From Nonomuraea typhae (GTDB taxonomy: Bacteria > Actinomycetota > Actinomycetes > Streptosporangiales > Streptosporangiaceae), in assembly GCF_009760925.1 (NCBI RefSeq), contig NZ_VRLV01000011.1:124001-188000 (forward strand): a DNA stretch of 64,000 bases, given 5' to 3'. Below, one piece after another: positions 23,148-32,600 of the stretch (within the stretch, counting starts at the first letter, position 1; every line of letters starts with the position of its first letter). The notes beneath the pieces are model-generated. The model was not told the origin of the DNA and did no database searches. It worked only from the letters and a program-made list of their open reading frames with translations. Made by a program: the position numbers and the translations under genes.

Positions 23148-23528
23148 GTGGAGCTATTCGAGCAGGGTGCGGGCTTTGCTGAGTTCTGGGAGGAACGTCA
23201 CCTTTGCACGCTCACGACCATCCGGCCCGACGGGACCCCGCACGTCGTGCCCGTCGGCGTCACCCTGGACATCCCCACCGGAATCGCCCGCGTGATCACC
23301 TCGGGGACCTCCCGCAAGGCCGCGTTCGCCGACGGCGCCCGGGTCGCCGTCTGCCAGGTGGACGGGCGGCGCTGGTCCACGCTCGAAGGCCACGCCGTAC
23401 TCAGGACCGAGCCCGAGCAGATCGCCGACGCCGAGCGCCGCTACACCCTCCGCTACAAGCCGCCGCGCCCGAACCCCGCCCGCGTGGTCATCGAGATCCA
23501 CGTCACCCGCGTCATGGGCAACGTGTGA
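23148..23528 (+). CDS. PPOX-class F420-dependent protein (Rv2074-like)
   Basis: 126-residue split beta-barrel flavin/F420 protein. Visible: ERHLCTLTTIRPDGTPHVVPVG, ARVITSGTSRKAAF, RWSTLEGHAVL and the C-terminal RYKPPRPNPARVVIEI. From memory this matches Mycobacterium Rv2074, an F420H2-dependent biliverdin reductase that also sits by cobL-cobM-cobK. GTG 23148 follows AAGGAG. Its stop overlaps the cobL start (GTGTGA), so it is translationally coupled to cobalamin synthesis. The role there is unproven; reduction of a tetrapyrrole is the natural inference. Confidence 0.88.
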   Translation: MELFEQGAGFAEFWEERHLCTLTTIRPDGTPHVVPVGVTLDIPTGIARVITSGTSRKAAFADGARVAVCQVDGRRWSTLEGHAVLRTEPEQIADAERRYTLRYKPPRPNPARVVIEIHVTRVMGNV

Positions 23529-24772
23529 TCACCGTCGTCGGCATCGGCGCGGACGGCTGGGCCGGGCTCACGCCCGCTGCCCGGGCCGCCGTGGAGAGCG
23601 CCGACGTGATCATGGGCAGCGCGCGGCAGCTCGAGACCGTTCCCGGCTCCTCCGCCGAACGCGTCACCTGGCCGTCCCCGCTGCTGCCCGCGCTGCGCGA
23701 CCTCGTCGAGTCACGGCAGGGACGGGCCATCTGCGTGCTGGCCAGCGGCGACCCCATGTTCTTCGGGATCGGGACCACGCTGGTCCGGCTGTTCGGCGCC
23801 GAGCGGCTGCGCGTGCTGCCGCACGTCTCCTCCGTCTCGCTGGCGTGCGCGCGGCTCGGGTGGGCGGTCGAGGGAACCGAGGTGATCAGCCTGGTCGGAC
23901 GGCCCGTGGCAGCCCTGAACGCCGTCCTCTCCCCCGGTCGGCGCTTCGCCGTCCTGGGATCCGGGCCGGAATCGCCCGCCGTGGTCGCCGCGCTGCTGAC
24001 CGGCCGCGGGTACGGCCCCAGCACGCTCACCGTCCTGTCCGACCTCGGCTCCGCGACCGAGTCCCGGCTGGACGGCGCCGCCGCCTCCTGGCCGCATCCG
24101 CCCGGCTCCGCGCTGAACGTCATCGCCGTCACCTGCCGTCCCGAGCCGCTGGTGGAACCCCTCTCCCGGGTGCCGGGGCTCCCCGACACCGCCTACGAAC
24201 ACGACGGGCAGCTCACCAAGCGCGAGGTGCGCGCCGTCAGCCTGTCCCGACTCGCGCCGCAGCCAGGACAGCGCCTGTGGGACGTCGGGGCCGGGGCGGG
24301 CAGCCTCGCGATCGAATGGATGCGCAGCCATCCCGCCTGCACCGCCGTCGCCGTCGAAAGCCACGCCGGCCGGGCCGCCGCCATCCGCCGCAACGCCGAC
24401 ACCCTGGGCGTGCCCGCGCTGCGGATCGTCACGGCCCGGGCGCCCGAAGGGCTCGCCGGGCTGCCCGCGCCGGACGCCGTCTTCGTCGGCGGCGGCGCCA
24501 CCGTGCCCGGGGTGCTGGAAACGTGCTGGGACGCCCTGCCTCCCGGCGGGCGGCTCGTGGTCAACGCCGTGACGCTGGAGTCGGAGGCAATCGTCGCGCA
24601 GTGGCAGGCCCGGTGCGGGGGTGAGCTGGTACGGCTGGCCGTCCAGCGGGCCGCGCCCGTGGGAAGGTTCACCGCCTGGCGGCCCATGATGCCGGTGACC
24701 GTGTGGTCGGTCACCAAACCCGGCCCGGCCGCCCCCGCGGCCGGGCAGCCCGATCTTGAGGAGACGCCGTGA
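23525..24772 (+). CDS. cobL: Precorrin-6Y C5,15-methyltransferase (decarboxylating), CobL
   Basis: 415-residue fusion of CbiE and CbiT. The first 200 residues are the tetrapyrrole methylase (VVGIGADGWAGLTPAARAAV, LASGDPMFFGIG). The C-terminal part is a Rossmann methyltransferase (LWDVGAGAGSLAIEWMR, AVESHAGRAAAIRRNA, DAVFVGGGATVPG). It methylates C5 and C15 and decarboxylates the C12 acetate, giving precorrin-8X. GTG 23525 overlaps the upstream stop and its TGA overlaps cobM. Confidence 0.96.
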   Translation: MITVVGIGADGWAGLTPAARAAVESADVIMGSARQLETVPGSSAERVTWPSPLLPALRDLVESRQGRAICVLASGDPMFFGIGTTLVRLFGAERLRVLPHVSSVSLACARLGWAVEGTEVISLVGRPVAALNAVLSPGRRFAVLGSGPESPAVVAALLTGRGYGPSTLTVLSDLGSATESRLDGAAASWPHPPGSALNVIAVTCRPEPLVEPLSRVPGLPDTAYEHDGQLTKREVRAVSLSRLAPQPGQRLWDVGAGAGSLAIEWMRSHPACTAVAVESHAGRAAAIRRNADTLGVPALRIVTARAPEGLAGLPAPDAVFVGGGATVPGVLETCWDALPPGGRLVVNAVTLESEAIVAQWQARCGGELVRLAVQRAAPVGRFTAWRPMMPVTVWSVTKPGPAAPAAGQPDLEETP

Positions 24773-25512
24773 CCGTGTACTTCATCGGGGCCGGGCCCGG
24801 GGCGGCCGACCTCGTCACCGTGCGCGGGCTGAGGGTGCTCGAACGTGCGCCCGTCTGCCTGTACGCCGGCTCCCTGGTGCCCCGCGAACTGCTCGATGCC
24901 TGCCCCCCGGAGGCCAGGCTGGTCGACACCGCCAACCTCAACCTCGACGAGATCGTCGCCGAGATCCAGGCCGCGCACGCCGCCGGGCACGACGTCGCCA
25001 GGCTGCACTCCGGCGACCCGTCCGTCTTCAGCGCCGTGGCCGAGCAGATGCGCCGCCTGGACGCCATCGGCGTGCCGTACCAGGTGGTCCCCGGCGTGCC
25101 CGCCTTCGCCGCGGCGGCCGCCTCCCTCGGCCGGGAGCTGACCGTGCCCGGCGTCGGGCAGACCGTGATCCTCACCCGGATCTCCGGCCGGGCCACCCCC
25201 ATGCCCGCCGGCGAGGACCTGGCCACGCTCGGGGCGAGCGGGGCCACGATGGTGCTCCACCTGGCGGTGCAGCGGATCGACCAGGTCGTCGCCGAACTGC
25301 TGCCCGCCTACGGGGCCGGATGCCCGGTCGCGGTCGTGGCGCGGGCCAGCAGGTCCGACGAGCTGATCCTGCGCGGGACCCTGGCCGACATCGCCGGCCA
25401 GGTGCACGAGGCCGGGGTCAAGCGCACCGCGGTGATCGTGGTCGGGCGGGTGTTGTCGGCCGCGGAGTTCCCGGACAGCCACCTGTACAGCGCCGCGCGG
25501 CCCCGGCCGTGA
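24769..25512 (+). CDS. cobM: Precorrin-4 C11-methyltransferase, CobM
   Basis: 247-residue SAM-dependent tetrapyrrole methylase acting on precorrin-4. Signatures: YFIGAGPGAADLVTVRGL, LYAGSLVPRELL (typical of CobM/CbiF), RLHSGDPSVFSAVAEQM and VVPGVPAFAAAAA. GTG start overlaps the cobL stop by 4 bases (GTGA), and its own stop overlaps the cobK start. Confidence 0.96.
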   Translation: MTVYFIGAGPGAADLVTVRGLRVLERAPVCLYAGSLVPRELLDACPPEARLVDTANLNLDEIVAEIQAAHAAGHDVARLHSGDPSVFSAVAEQMRRLDAIGVPYQVVPGVPAFAAAAASLGRELTVPGVGQTVILTRISGRATPMPAGEDLATLGASGATMVLHLAVQRIDQVVAELLPAYGAGCPVAVVARASRSDELILRGTLADIAGQVHEAGVKRTAVIVVGRVLSAAEFPDSHLYSAARPRP

Positions 25513-26291
25513 GCACGGTGCTCATCCTCGGCGGTACGGCCGAGGCCAGGGCGCTGGCCGCCGAGCTGGTACCCCTGGGCAGGAGGGTCGTCTCGTCGCT
25601 GGCCGGCCGGGTCACCAACCCCCGCCTGCCGGTGGGCGAGGTTCGCGAGGGCGGCTTCGGCGGCTCCGCCGGGCTGGCCGCCTGGATGCTGTCCGAAGGC
25701 GTGGACACGCTGGTGGACGCCACCCACCCGTTCGCCGAACGCATGAGCGCCGCCGCGGCCGAGGCGTCGGCCCGGACCGGGATCCCGTTGCTCATGCTCC
25801 GCCGCCCCGGCTGGCACGAGGGCCCAGGCGACCACTGGCACCGCGTCCCCACCCTCCAAGCCGCCGCCACCACCCTCACCCGCCCCCAGCCCACCACCGC
25901 CGTGGGCAGTCGGGAACCGGAGCGCGGGAAGGCGGGGATGCGGGTGTTTCTGACCACCGGCAGGAGGAGTCTGCCGGTGTTCGCGGGGTTGTCCGGGGTG
26001 TGGATTCTGGCCAGGTCGGTGGATCCGCCGGAGCCGCCGGTGCCCGGGAACGTGCGCGTGCTCCTGGACCGCGGGCCGTACACGGTGGAAGGTGAGCGTG
26101 CGCTCCTCCGGGAGCACCGGATCGGCGTGCTGGTCACCAAGGACAGCGGCGGCCCCATGACCACCGCGAAGCTGGTCGCGGCGCGGGAGCTGGGTGTCCC
26201 GGTGGTCATGGTGGACCGGCCCCAGCCGCCGCCGGGGGTGCGGCTGGCGGAGAGCGTCGGGGAGGCCGTGGCCTGGGTTCAGGCGGGGTAG
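25509..26291 (+). CDS. cobK: Precorrin-6A reductase, CobK
   Basis: 260-residue NADPH-dependent reductase that converts precorrin-6A to precorrin-6B. Signatures: VLILGGTAEARALAAEL, DATHPFAERMSAAAAEAS, FLTTGRRSLPVFAG and LVTKDSGGPMTTAKLVAARELGVPVVMVDRP. GTG 25509 overlaps the cobM stop. There is a short Pro/Thr-rich variable loop around residues 120-140. The 3' end overlaps the convergent cobIJ gene by 13 bases. Confidence 0.95.
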   Translation: MSTVLILGGTAEARALAAELVPLGRRVVSSLAGRVTNPRLPVGEVREGGFGGSAGLAAWMLSEGVDTLVDATHPFAERMSAAAAEASARTGIPLLMLRRPGWHEGPGDHWHRVPTLQAAATTLTRPQPTTAVGSREPERGKAGMRVFLTTGRRSLPVFAGLSGVWILARSVDPPEPPVPGNVRVLLDRGPYTVEGERALLREHRIGVLVTKDSGGPMTTAKLVAARELGVPVVMVDRPQPPPGVRLAESVGEAVAWVQAG

Positions 26292-27766
26292 CGGCGGGGC
26301 GTGTAGACGCTTCCGTCCGGGTTCACCCGGGTGGTCGAGGAGCCGATGATGAGCAGGCAGCGCATGTCCACCGCGGCCGGGGCGAGCGTGCCCAGGGTGG
26401 TCACCGTGATCGACTCCTCGGGGCCGCCGGCGTCGCGGCCGATCACGACGGGCGTGGCGGGGTCGCGGTGTTCCAGGAGCAGGTCACGGGCGGCGGCCAC
26501 CTGCCAGGTACGGCTGCGCGAGGCCGGGTTGTAGAGCGCCAGCACGAGATCGGCCCGGGCGGCGGCGCGGAGCCGGTCGGCGACCACGTCCCATGGCTTG
26601 AGCAGGTCCGACAGCGACAACACGCAGTAGTCGTGCCCCAGCGGCGCCCCCGCCCGTGCCGCGACGGCCTGCGCCGCGGTCAGGCCGGGCACCACCCGCA
26701 CCGGAATCCCGGGGAAGCCGGCCGACGCCTCCAGCACGGCGCTGGCCATCGCGAACACCCCGGGATCCCCGGACGACACCACCGCCACGCGGGCCCCGTC
26801 GCGCGCCATCTCCAGCGCGTGCCGGGCGCGTTCCGCCTCGACGCGGTTGTCGGTGCGGTGCCGCCGCTGCCGCGGGTTGGGCGCGACCCGGTCCACGTAC
26901 GGCCCGTAGCCGACCAGGTCGGTGGCGGCGGCCAGCGCCTCCTGCGCCTCGGGCGTCAGCCAGGGCCGCCCGGCGGGCCCGAGCCCGACCACGACGACCT
27001 CCCCCTGTCGCTCCACGGCAGGCGGATCGGCGACGAACGTGTGCTCGGCCGGAGAAGGCAGCAACGCCAGCGAGAAGTACGGCACGCCGTCAGGGTCGAC
27101 GTCCTTCAGCGGCGCCACCCGCTCGGCCCCCATCGTGGCCCGTTCCACGTACCAGGCGTCGTCCAGCCGCCCGGCCTCGGCCAGCGCGTCGCGGACCTTC
27201 TCGAACGTGCGCCCCAGCTTGAGCACCGCCGCGGAGTCGGTGGCGCGCAGCTTCTCGGCCAGCACGTCCCCGGGCAGCGTCCCGGGCAGCACGGTCAGCG
27301 TCTCGTCCCGCTCGACCAGGGGCCGCCCCAGCACGGCCGACGCCCCACTGATCGAGGTCACCCCGGGCACCACCTCGGTCGGATAGCGGTGGGCCAGCCG
27401 CTTGTGCATGTGCATGTAGGAGCCGTAGAAGAGCGGGTCGCCCTCGCTGAGCACCACCACGGTACGGCCGGCGTCGAGGTGGGCGGCGAGCCTGGCCGCG
27501 CACGCGACGTAGAAGTCGTCCAGCGCCCCCTGGTAGCCGCCCGGGTGGTCGGTGGTCTCGGTGGTCAGCGGGTACAGCAGCAGCTCCTCGACCTGCCCCT
27601 CCCGCAGGTACGGCGCGGCGATCGAACGGGCGATGCTGCGGCCGTGCCGGGCGGCGTGGTAGGCGATGACGTCGGCCTCCCCGATGAGCCTGGCCGCCTT
27701 CACCGTGATCAGCTCCGGGTCACCGGGCCCGAGCCCGACCCCGTACAGCCGTCCAGTCGTCTCCAT
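26279..27766 (-). CDS. cobIJ: CobI-CobJ fusion: precorrin-2 C20- and precorrin-3B C17-methyltransferase
   Basis: 495-residue two-domain methylase. N-terminal half (1 to about 240) is CobI: LYGVGLGPGDPELITVKA, VLSEGDPLFYGSYMHMHKRL. C-terminal half is CobJ: VVVGLGPAGRPWLTPEAQEAL, VVSSGDPGVFAMASAVLEA, DYCVLSLSDLLKPW and VVIGRDAG. The first adds the C20 methyl, the second contracts the ring while methylating C17. Fusion of the two is common in actinobacteria. ATG 27766 overlaps the cobH stop by one base. Confidence 0.96.
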   Translation of the reverse strand: METTGRLYGVGLGPGDPELITVKAARLIGEADVIAYHAARHGRSIARSIAAPYLREGQVEELLLYPLTTETTDHPGGYQGALDDFYVACAARLAAHLDAGRTVVVLSEGDPLFYGSYMHMHKRLAHRYPTEVVPGVTSISGASAVLGRPLVERDETLTVLPGTLPGDVLAEKLRATDSAAVLKLGRTFEKVRDALAEAGRLDDAWYVERATMGAERVAPLKDVDPDGVPYFSLALLPSPAEHTFVADPPAVERQGEVVVVGLGPAGRPWLTPEAQEALAAATDLVGYGPYVDRVAPNPRQRRHRTDNRVEAERARHALEMARDGARVAVVSSGDPGVFAMASAVLEASAGFPGIPVRVVPGLTAAQAVAARAGAPLGHDYCVLSLSDLLKPWDVVADRLRAAARADLVLALYNPASRSRTWQVAAARDLLLEHRDPATPVVIGRDAGGPEESITVTTLGTLAPAAVDMRCLLIIGSSTTRVNPDGSVYTPRRYPA

Positions 27767-28386
27767 CAATCCACCTCGCTCGCGATGGCGTTGACCGCCG
27801 CCGCCGTCATGGCGCTGCCGCCGCGCCGCCCGTGCACGACCAGGTGCTCCAGATCGCTCTCCGCCAGCGCCTGCTTGGATTCGGCGGCGCCGATGAACCC
27901 CACCGGGATGCCCAGGACCGCGGCCGGCCGTACACCGGTCTCGGCGACGATCTCCAGCAGCCGGAACAGCGCCGTGGGCGCGTTGCCGATCGCGACGACC
28001 GCGCCGCCGAGCCGGTCGCGCCACAGCTCAAGGGCGGCGGCGCTGCGGGTGGTGGCCAGCTTCTCGGCGAGTTCGGCGACCCCGGGCTCGCCCAGCGTGC
28101 AGACGACCTCGTTGCCGGCGGGCAGCCGACGCCTGGTCACGCCGGAGGCGACCATCATGGCGTCGCACAGGATCGGCGCGCCGGCGCGCAGGGCGGCGCG
28201 GGCGTCCCGGACGACGTTCGGCGACCAGCCCAGGTCGCCGGTCAGGTCGGTCATCCCGCAGGAGTGGATCATCCGGACCGCCACCTGGGCCACGTCGGGC
28301 GGCAGCCGGGTGAGGTCACTCTCGGCGCGGATGGTGGCGAACGAACGCCGGTAGATCTCGGCGCCGTCGCGTAGGTAGTCGGTCAC
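27766..28386 (-). CDS. cobH: Precorrin-8X methylmutase, CobH
   Basis: 206-residue isomerase that moves the C11 methyl to C12 to give hydrogenobyrinate. Signatures: VRMIHSCGMTDL with the catalytic His, GAPILCDAMMVASGVTR, AVVAIGNAPTALFRLLE and GIPVGFIGAAESKQAL. GTG 28386 overlaps the cobG stop by 4 bases. The longer frame upstream is unrelated cobG sequence in another frame. Confidence 0.96.
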   Translation of the reverse strand: MTDYLRDGAEIYRRSFATIRAESDLTRLPPDVAQVAVRMIHSCGMTDLTGDLGWSPNVVRDARAALRAGAPILCDAMMVASGVTRRRLPAGNEVVCTLGEPGVAELAEKLATTRSAAALELWRDRLGGAVVAIGNAPTALFRLLEIVAETGVRPAAVLGIPVGFIGAAESKQALAESDLEHLVVHGRRGGSAMTAAAVNAIASEVD

Positions 28387-29468
28387 TTCTGCCTTTCTTG
28401 GTATCCGTCGCCGGTGGCGACCATCTCGACGACCCGGCCCCTGGGCAGGCCGCATCGGCGTTCGCACCCGGCCCAGTGCACGGGCAGCGCGGGCCGGTGC
28501 GGCTGGGCGGCGACCCACCGGGCGGCGTCCCCTTGAACGTCGGCCAGCGACTTGGCGCACCCCGGGCTGCCGGTGCACGCGCTGACCCCGGCCCACGGGG
28601 AGTCCGGGTCGGTCACCAGGCCGGAGCCGGCCAGGTCGGGGAGGTGGCCGAGGTCCAGGAGGACGACCGTGCGCCAGGGCGTCAGCCGTACCGGGACGTC
28701 GAGCTCGGCGAGCAGGCGCGCCTGGGCGGCGGTGAGGCGGCCGAGCGGGACCACGGCCTCCAGCGCGAGCCGCCCGTCCGGGAGCCGCGTCACCCCGGCC
28801 GCGGCACCGCGGCCCTCAGCAGGGGATCCTGCGGCGGCGGGGCGGGCGGCCAAGTGGGCGGCCAGGCGTTCGGGGCCGCCGGGGAGCTCGGCCACGCGCC
28901 AGGCGCCGGTGTCGCCGCGTTCGGCCAGGAAGGCGGCGGCGGCCTCGATCATGGTGACCACGCCCGCGCCGGGCAGGACGTAGGGGCGCCCGGCCAGCAG
29001 GAGGCCGTCCTTGACCAGCGTGACGTCGGCGCCCAGGCCGGCCACGTCGCCGGTGCCGTCGTCCACGGCGAACAGGAAGCGGCCCGGCAGCTCGGCGAGG
29101 TCCGGCCGGGCGCACAGGGCGTGATCGAGGGCCGTCACCAGCGGTTCCGTGGCGAAGCCGGTCAGCCGTCCGCCGAGCGGCGAGGCGACGATGTTGCGGA
29201 TCCGCTCGTGCGTGGCCGAGGGCAGCAGCCCGGCGGCCGCCATCCGCTCGGCGAAGGCGGCCGGGTCGGCCACCGCCCGCACCTGGACGTTGGCCCGCGA
29301 GGTCAGCTCGACCCCGCCGAACGCGGCCAGCTCACGGAGCTGAGCAGGGCTGATGGCGCCTCCGGGCACCCGGATCCTGGCCAGCGGGCCGTCCGCCGCG
29401 GCATGCGTCTGTAGCGCTCCCGGACAGGCATCTGGGCGGACTCGTCCGGAAAAGTCGGCTATGGACAC
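28383..29468 (-). CDS. cobG: Precorrin-3B synthase, CobG
   Basis: 361-residue oxygen-dependent monooxygenase of the nitrite/sulfite reductase ferredoxin-like family, making precorrin-3B. Visible: PDACPGALQTHAAADGPLARIRVPGG, the second ferredoxin-like half and the Fe-S cysteines in ACTGSPGCAKS and HWAGCERRCG. It marks the aerobic pathway. GTG 29468 starts VSIADFSG. There is no room for a normal leader: the divergent cobN riboswitch begins about 20 bases away. First gene of cobG-cobH-cobIJ. Confidence 0.94.
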   Translation of the reverse strand: MSIADFSGRVRPDACPGALQTHAAADGPLARIRVPGGAISPAQLRELAAFGGVELTSRANVQVRAVADPAAFAERMAAAGLLPSATHERIRNIVASPLGGRLTGFATEPLVTALDHALCARPDLAELPGRFLFAVDDGTGDVAGLGADVTLVKDGLLLAGRPYVLPGAGVVTMIEAAAAFLAERGDTGAWRVAELPGGPERLAAHLAARPAAAGSPAEGRGAAAGVTRLPDGRLALEAVVPLGRLTAAQARLLAELDVPVRLTPWRTVVLLDLGHLPDLAGSGLVTDPDSPWAGVSACTGSPGCAKSLADVQGDAARWVAAQPHRPALPVHWAGCERRCGLPRGRVVEMVATGDGYQERQK

Positions 29469-29486
29469 GATGAGGATGGTAACGCC

Positions 29487-29656
29487 AGTAGGCTCACCCT
29501 TAGGCGACGGCAAAAGGAGGAAGCCGGTGTGAAACCGGCGCGGTCCCGCCACTGTAACCGGGGAGCGAACCCCACCGACGGCCACCGTAGAGGGAAGGCC
29601 GGGGTGAACGTCGATCCGGAAGCCAGGAGACTCCTGCCGTCGTGACACCCACGTAC
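29487..29656 (+). ncRNA. Cobalamin riboswitch upstream of cobN
   Basis: Full-length cobalamin riboswitch. The core reads GGAAGCCGGTGTGAAACCGG (29519-29538) followed by CGCGGTCCCGCCACTGTAAC, then a hairpin-rich arm, GGGAAGGCCGGGG, and the B12 box AGCCAGGAGACTCCTGCC (29621-29638). Ends are approximate. It precedes the cobN ribosome site (GAGGGAGG, 29672-29679) by a few tens of bases, so control is probably at translation initiation: cobalamin binding shuts off the chelatase. Confidence 0.95.
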
Positions 29657-29687
29657 CGGGGCGAGGACCCCGAGGGAGGACTGCGGC

Positions 29688-32600
29688 GTGCCTGGCGTTC
29701 TGCTGCTCTCGACATCCGACACCGACCTGCTGAGCGCCCGCGCCAGCGGCGCCGGCTACCGCCTGGGCAACCCCGCCAGGCTCCTGACCGACGACCTGCC
29801 CGCACTGGTGGACGGCGCCGACCTCGTCGTCGTCCGCCTGCTCGGCGGGCGCCGCGCGTGGGAGGAGGGCCTCGACACCCTGCTCGCCGGCCCCCGCCCG
29901 GTCGTCGTGCTCGGCGGCGAGCAGGCCCCCGACGCCGAACTCATGGAACTGTCCACGGTCAGCGCCGGCGTCGTCGCCGAAGCGCACGCCTACCTGGCCC
30001 ACGGCGGCCCGGACAACCTGGCCGAACTGCACCGTTTCCTGACCGACACCGTCCTGCTCACCGGGTACGGCTTCGCCGCCCCGCAACCCGCCCCCACCTG
30101 GGGCCTCCTCGACCGGCCCGCCGCTCCCGGAGACGGGCCCGTCATCGGCGTCCTCTACTACCGCGCCCACCACATGGCCGGGAACACCGCCTTCGCCGAG
30201 TCGCTGTGCGCCGCGATCGAGGACGCGGGCGGGCGTCCGCTGCCGATCTTCTGCTCCTCCCTGCGTACGGCCGAGCCCGCCCTCCTGGAAACCCTGGGCC
30301 GGGCCGACGCCCTGGTCGTCACGGTCCTGGCGGCCGGCGGCTCCCGACCGGCGACCGCCGGCGCGGGCGGCGACGACGAGGCGTGGGACGTGGGCGCGCT
30401 GGCCACCCTCGACGTCCCCATCCTCCAGGGCCTCTGCCTGACCAGCAGCCGCGCCGCCTGGGAGGAGAACGACGACGGCCTGTCCCCGCTGGACGCCGCC
30501 TCGCAGGTGGCGATCCCCGAGTTCGACGGCCGGATCATCACGGTGCCGTTCTCGTTCAAGGAGGTCGACGAGGACGGCCTGACCGTCTACGTGGCCGACC
30601 CCGAGCGGGCGGCCCGGGTGGCGGGCATCGCGGTACGGCACGGCCTGCTGCGGCACACGCCTCCGGCCGAGCGCAAAATCGTGATCATGCTGTCGGCCTA
30701 CCCGACCAAGCACTCCAGGGTCGGCAACGCGGTCGGCCTGGACACCCCGGCCAGTGCCGTACGCCTCCTCGCCCGCCTGGAGGCGGCCGGCTACGACCTC
30801 GGCGACAACTTCCCCGGCGTCCGCGAGCAGGACGGCGACGCGCTCATCCACGCCCTGATCGCCGCCGGCGGCCAGGACCAGGACTGGCTGACCGAGGAAC
30901 ACCTGGCCGGCAACCCCGTCCGCATCCCCGGCGCCGCCTACGAGCGGTGGTACCGCACCCTCCCCGGCGACCTGCGCGAAGGCATGGAACGCCACTGGGG
31001 CCCGCCACCCGGCGAGCTGTTCGTGCACGAGGGCGACATCGTCCTGGCCGCGCTCCGGGCCGGGAACGTCGTGGTCATGGTCCAGCCGCCGCGCGGCTTC
31101 GGCGAGAACCCGATCGCCATCTACCACGACCCCGACCTGCCGCCCAGCCACCACTACCTGGCCGCCTACCGCTGGCTGTCAGCGGAGTTCGGCGCGCATG
31201 CCATGGTCCACGTCGGCAAGCACGGCAACCTGGAGTGGCTGCCCGGCAAGTCCGCCGGCATGTCCGCCTCGTGCGGCACCGACGCGGCCATCGGCGACCT
31301 GCCCCTGATCTACCCCTTCCTGGTCAACGACCCGGGCGAGGGCACCCAGGCCAAGCGGCGGGCGCACGCGGTGCTGGTGGACCACATGGTGCCGCCCATG
31401 GCCAGGGCCGAGTCGTACGGCGACATCGCCCGGCTCGAGCAGTTGCTGGACGAGCACGCCTCGATCGCCGCGATGGACCCGGCCAAGCTGCCCGCCATCC
31501 GCGCCCAGATCTGGACGCTCATCCAGGCCGCCCGGCTCGACCACGACCTCGGCATGAGCGACCGGCCGCACGACACGGAGTTCGATGACTTCCTGCTGCA
31601 CGTGGACGGCTGGCTGTGCGAGGTGAAGGACGCCCAGATCCGCGACGGCCTCCACGTGCTCGGCCAGGCGCCCACCGGGCCGGCCCGGGTGGGTCTCGTC
31701 CTGGCCATCCTCCAGGCCCGGCAGATGTGGGCGGGCAAGGAGGCCCTGCCCGGCCTCCGTCAGGCGCTCGGCCTGGCCGAGGACGCCCCTTTGAAGGAGG
31801 TGGACCGGGTCGAGGGCATCGCCCGGGCCCTGGTGGAAGCCATGGAGGAACGCGCCTGGGACCCGGAAGCGGCCCGCGAGGTCACGGCCCAGGTCCTGAG
31901 CAGCCCCCGCGAAGCCCCCGCCGACCGGGTAGTTGTGCCCGGGCTGCGCGAAGTTGAGAAGATCTTGGTGTTCGCCGCCGCCGAGGTGGTGCCCAGGCTG
32001 GGCCGTACCACTGATGAGATCGACCACGTCCTCCACGCCCTGAACGGCGGCTACGTGCCCGCGGGCCCGAGTGGTTCGCCGCTGCGCGGCCTGGTGAACG
32101 TGCTGCCGACCGGGCGCAACTTCTACTCCGTGGACCCGCGGGCCGTCCCCAGCAGGCTGGCGTGGGAGACCGGGCAGGCCATGGCCGACTCGCTCCTGGA
32201 GCGCTACCGTGCCGACACCGGTGAGTGGCCGCGTTCGGTGGGGCTGTCGGTGTGGGGCACCAGTGCCATGCGGACCGCCGGTGACGACGTGGCCGAGGTG
32301 CTGGCGCTGCTGGGCGTCCGCCCGGAGTGGGACGAGGCGTCCCGCCGCGTGTCCGGTCTCGCGCCGATCCCCCTGGCCGAGCTCGGCCGCCCCCGCATCG
32401 ACGTGACGGTCCGCATCAGCGGCTTCTTCCGCGACGCCTTCCCGCACGTCGTGGCGATGCTCGACGACGCGGTACGGCTGACCGCGAACCTGGACGAACC
32501 CGACGCGGACAACTACGTGCGCGCCCATGTGAAGGCCGAGACGCACGGTGACGAGCGAAGAGCCACGATGCGCATCTTCGGCTCCGCCCCCGGCGCCTAC

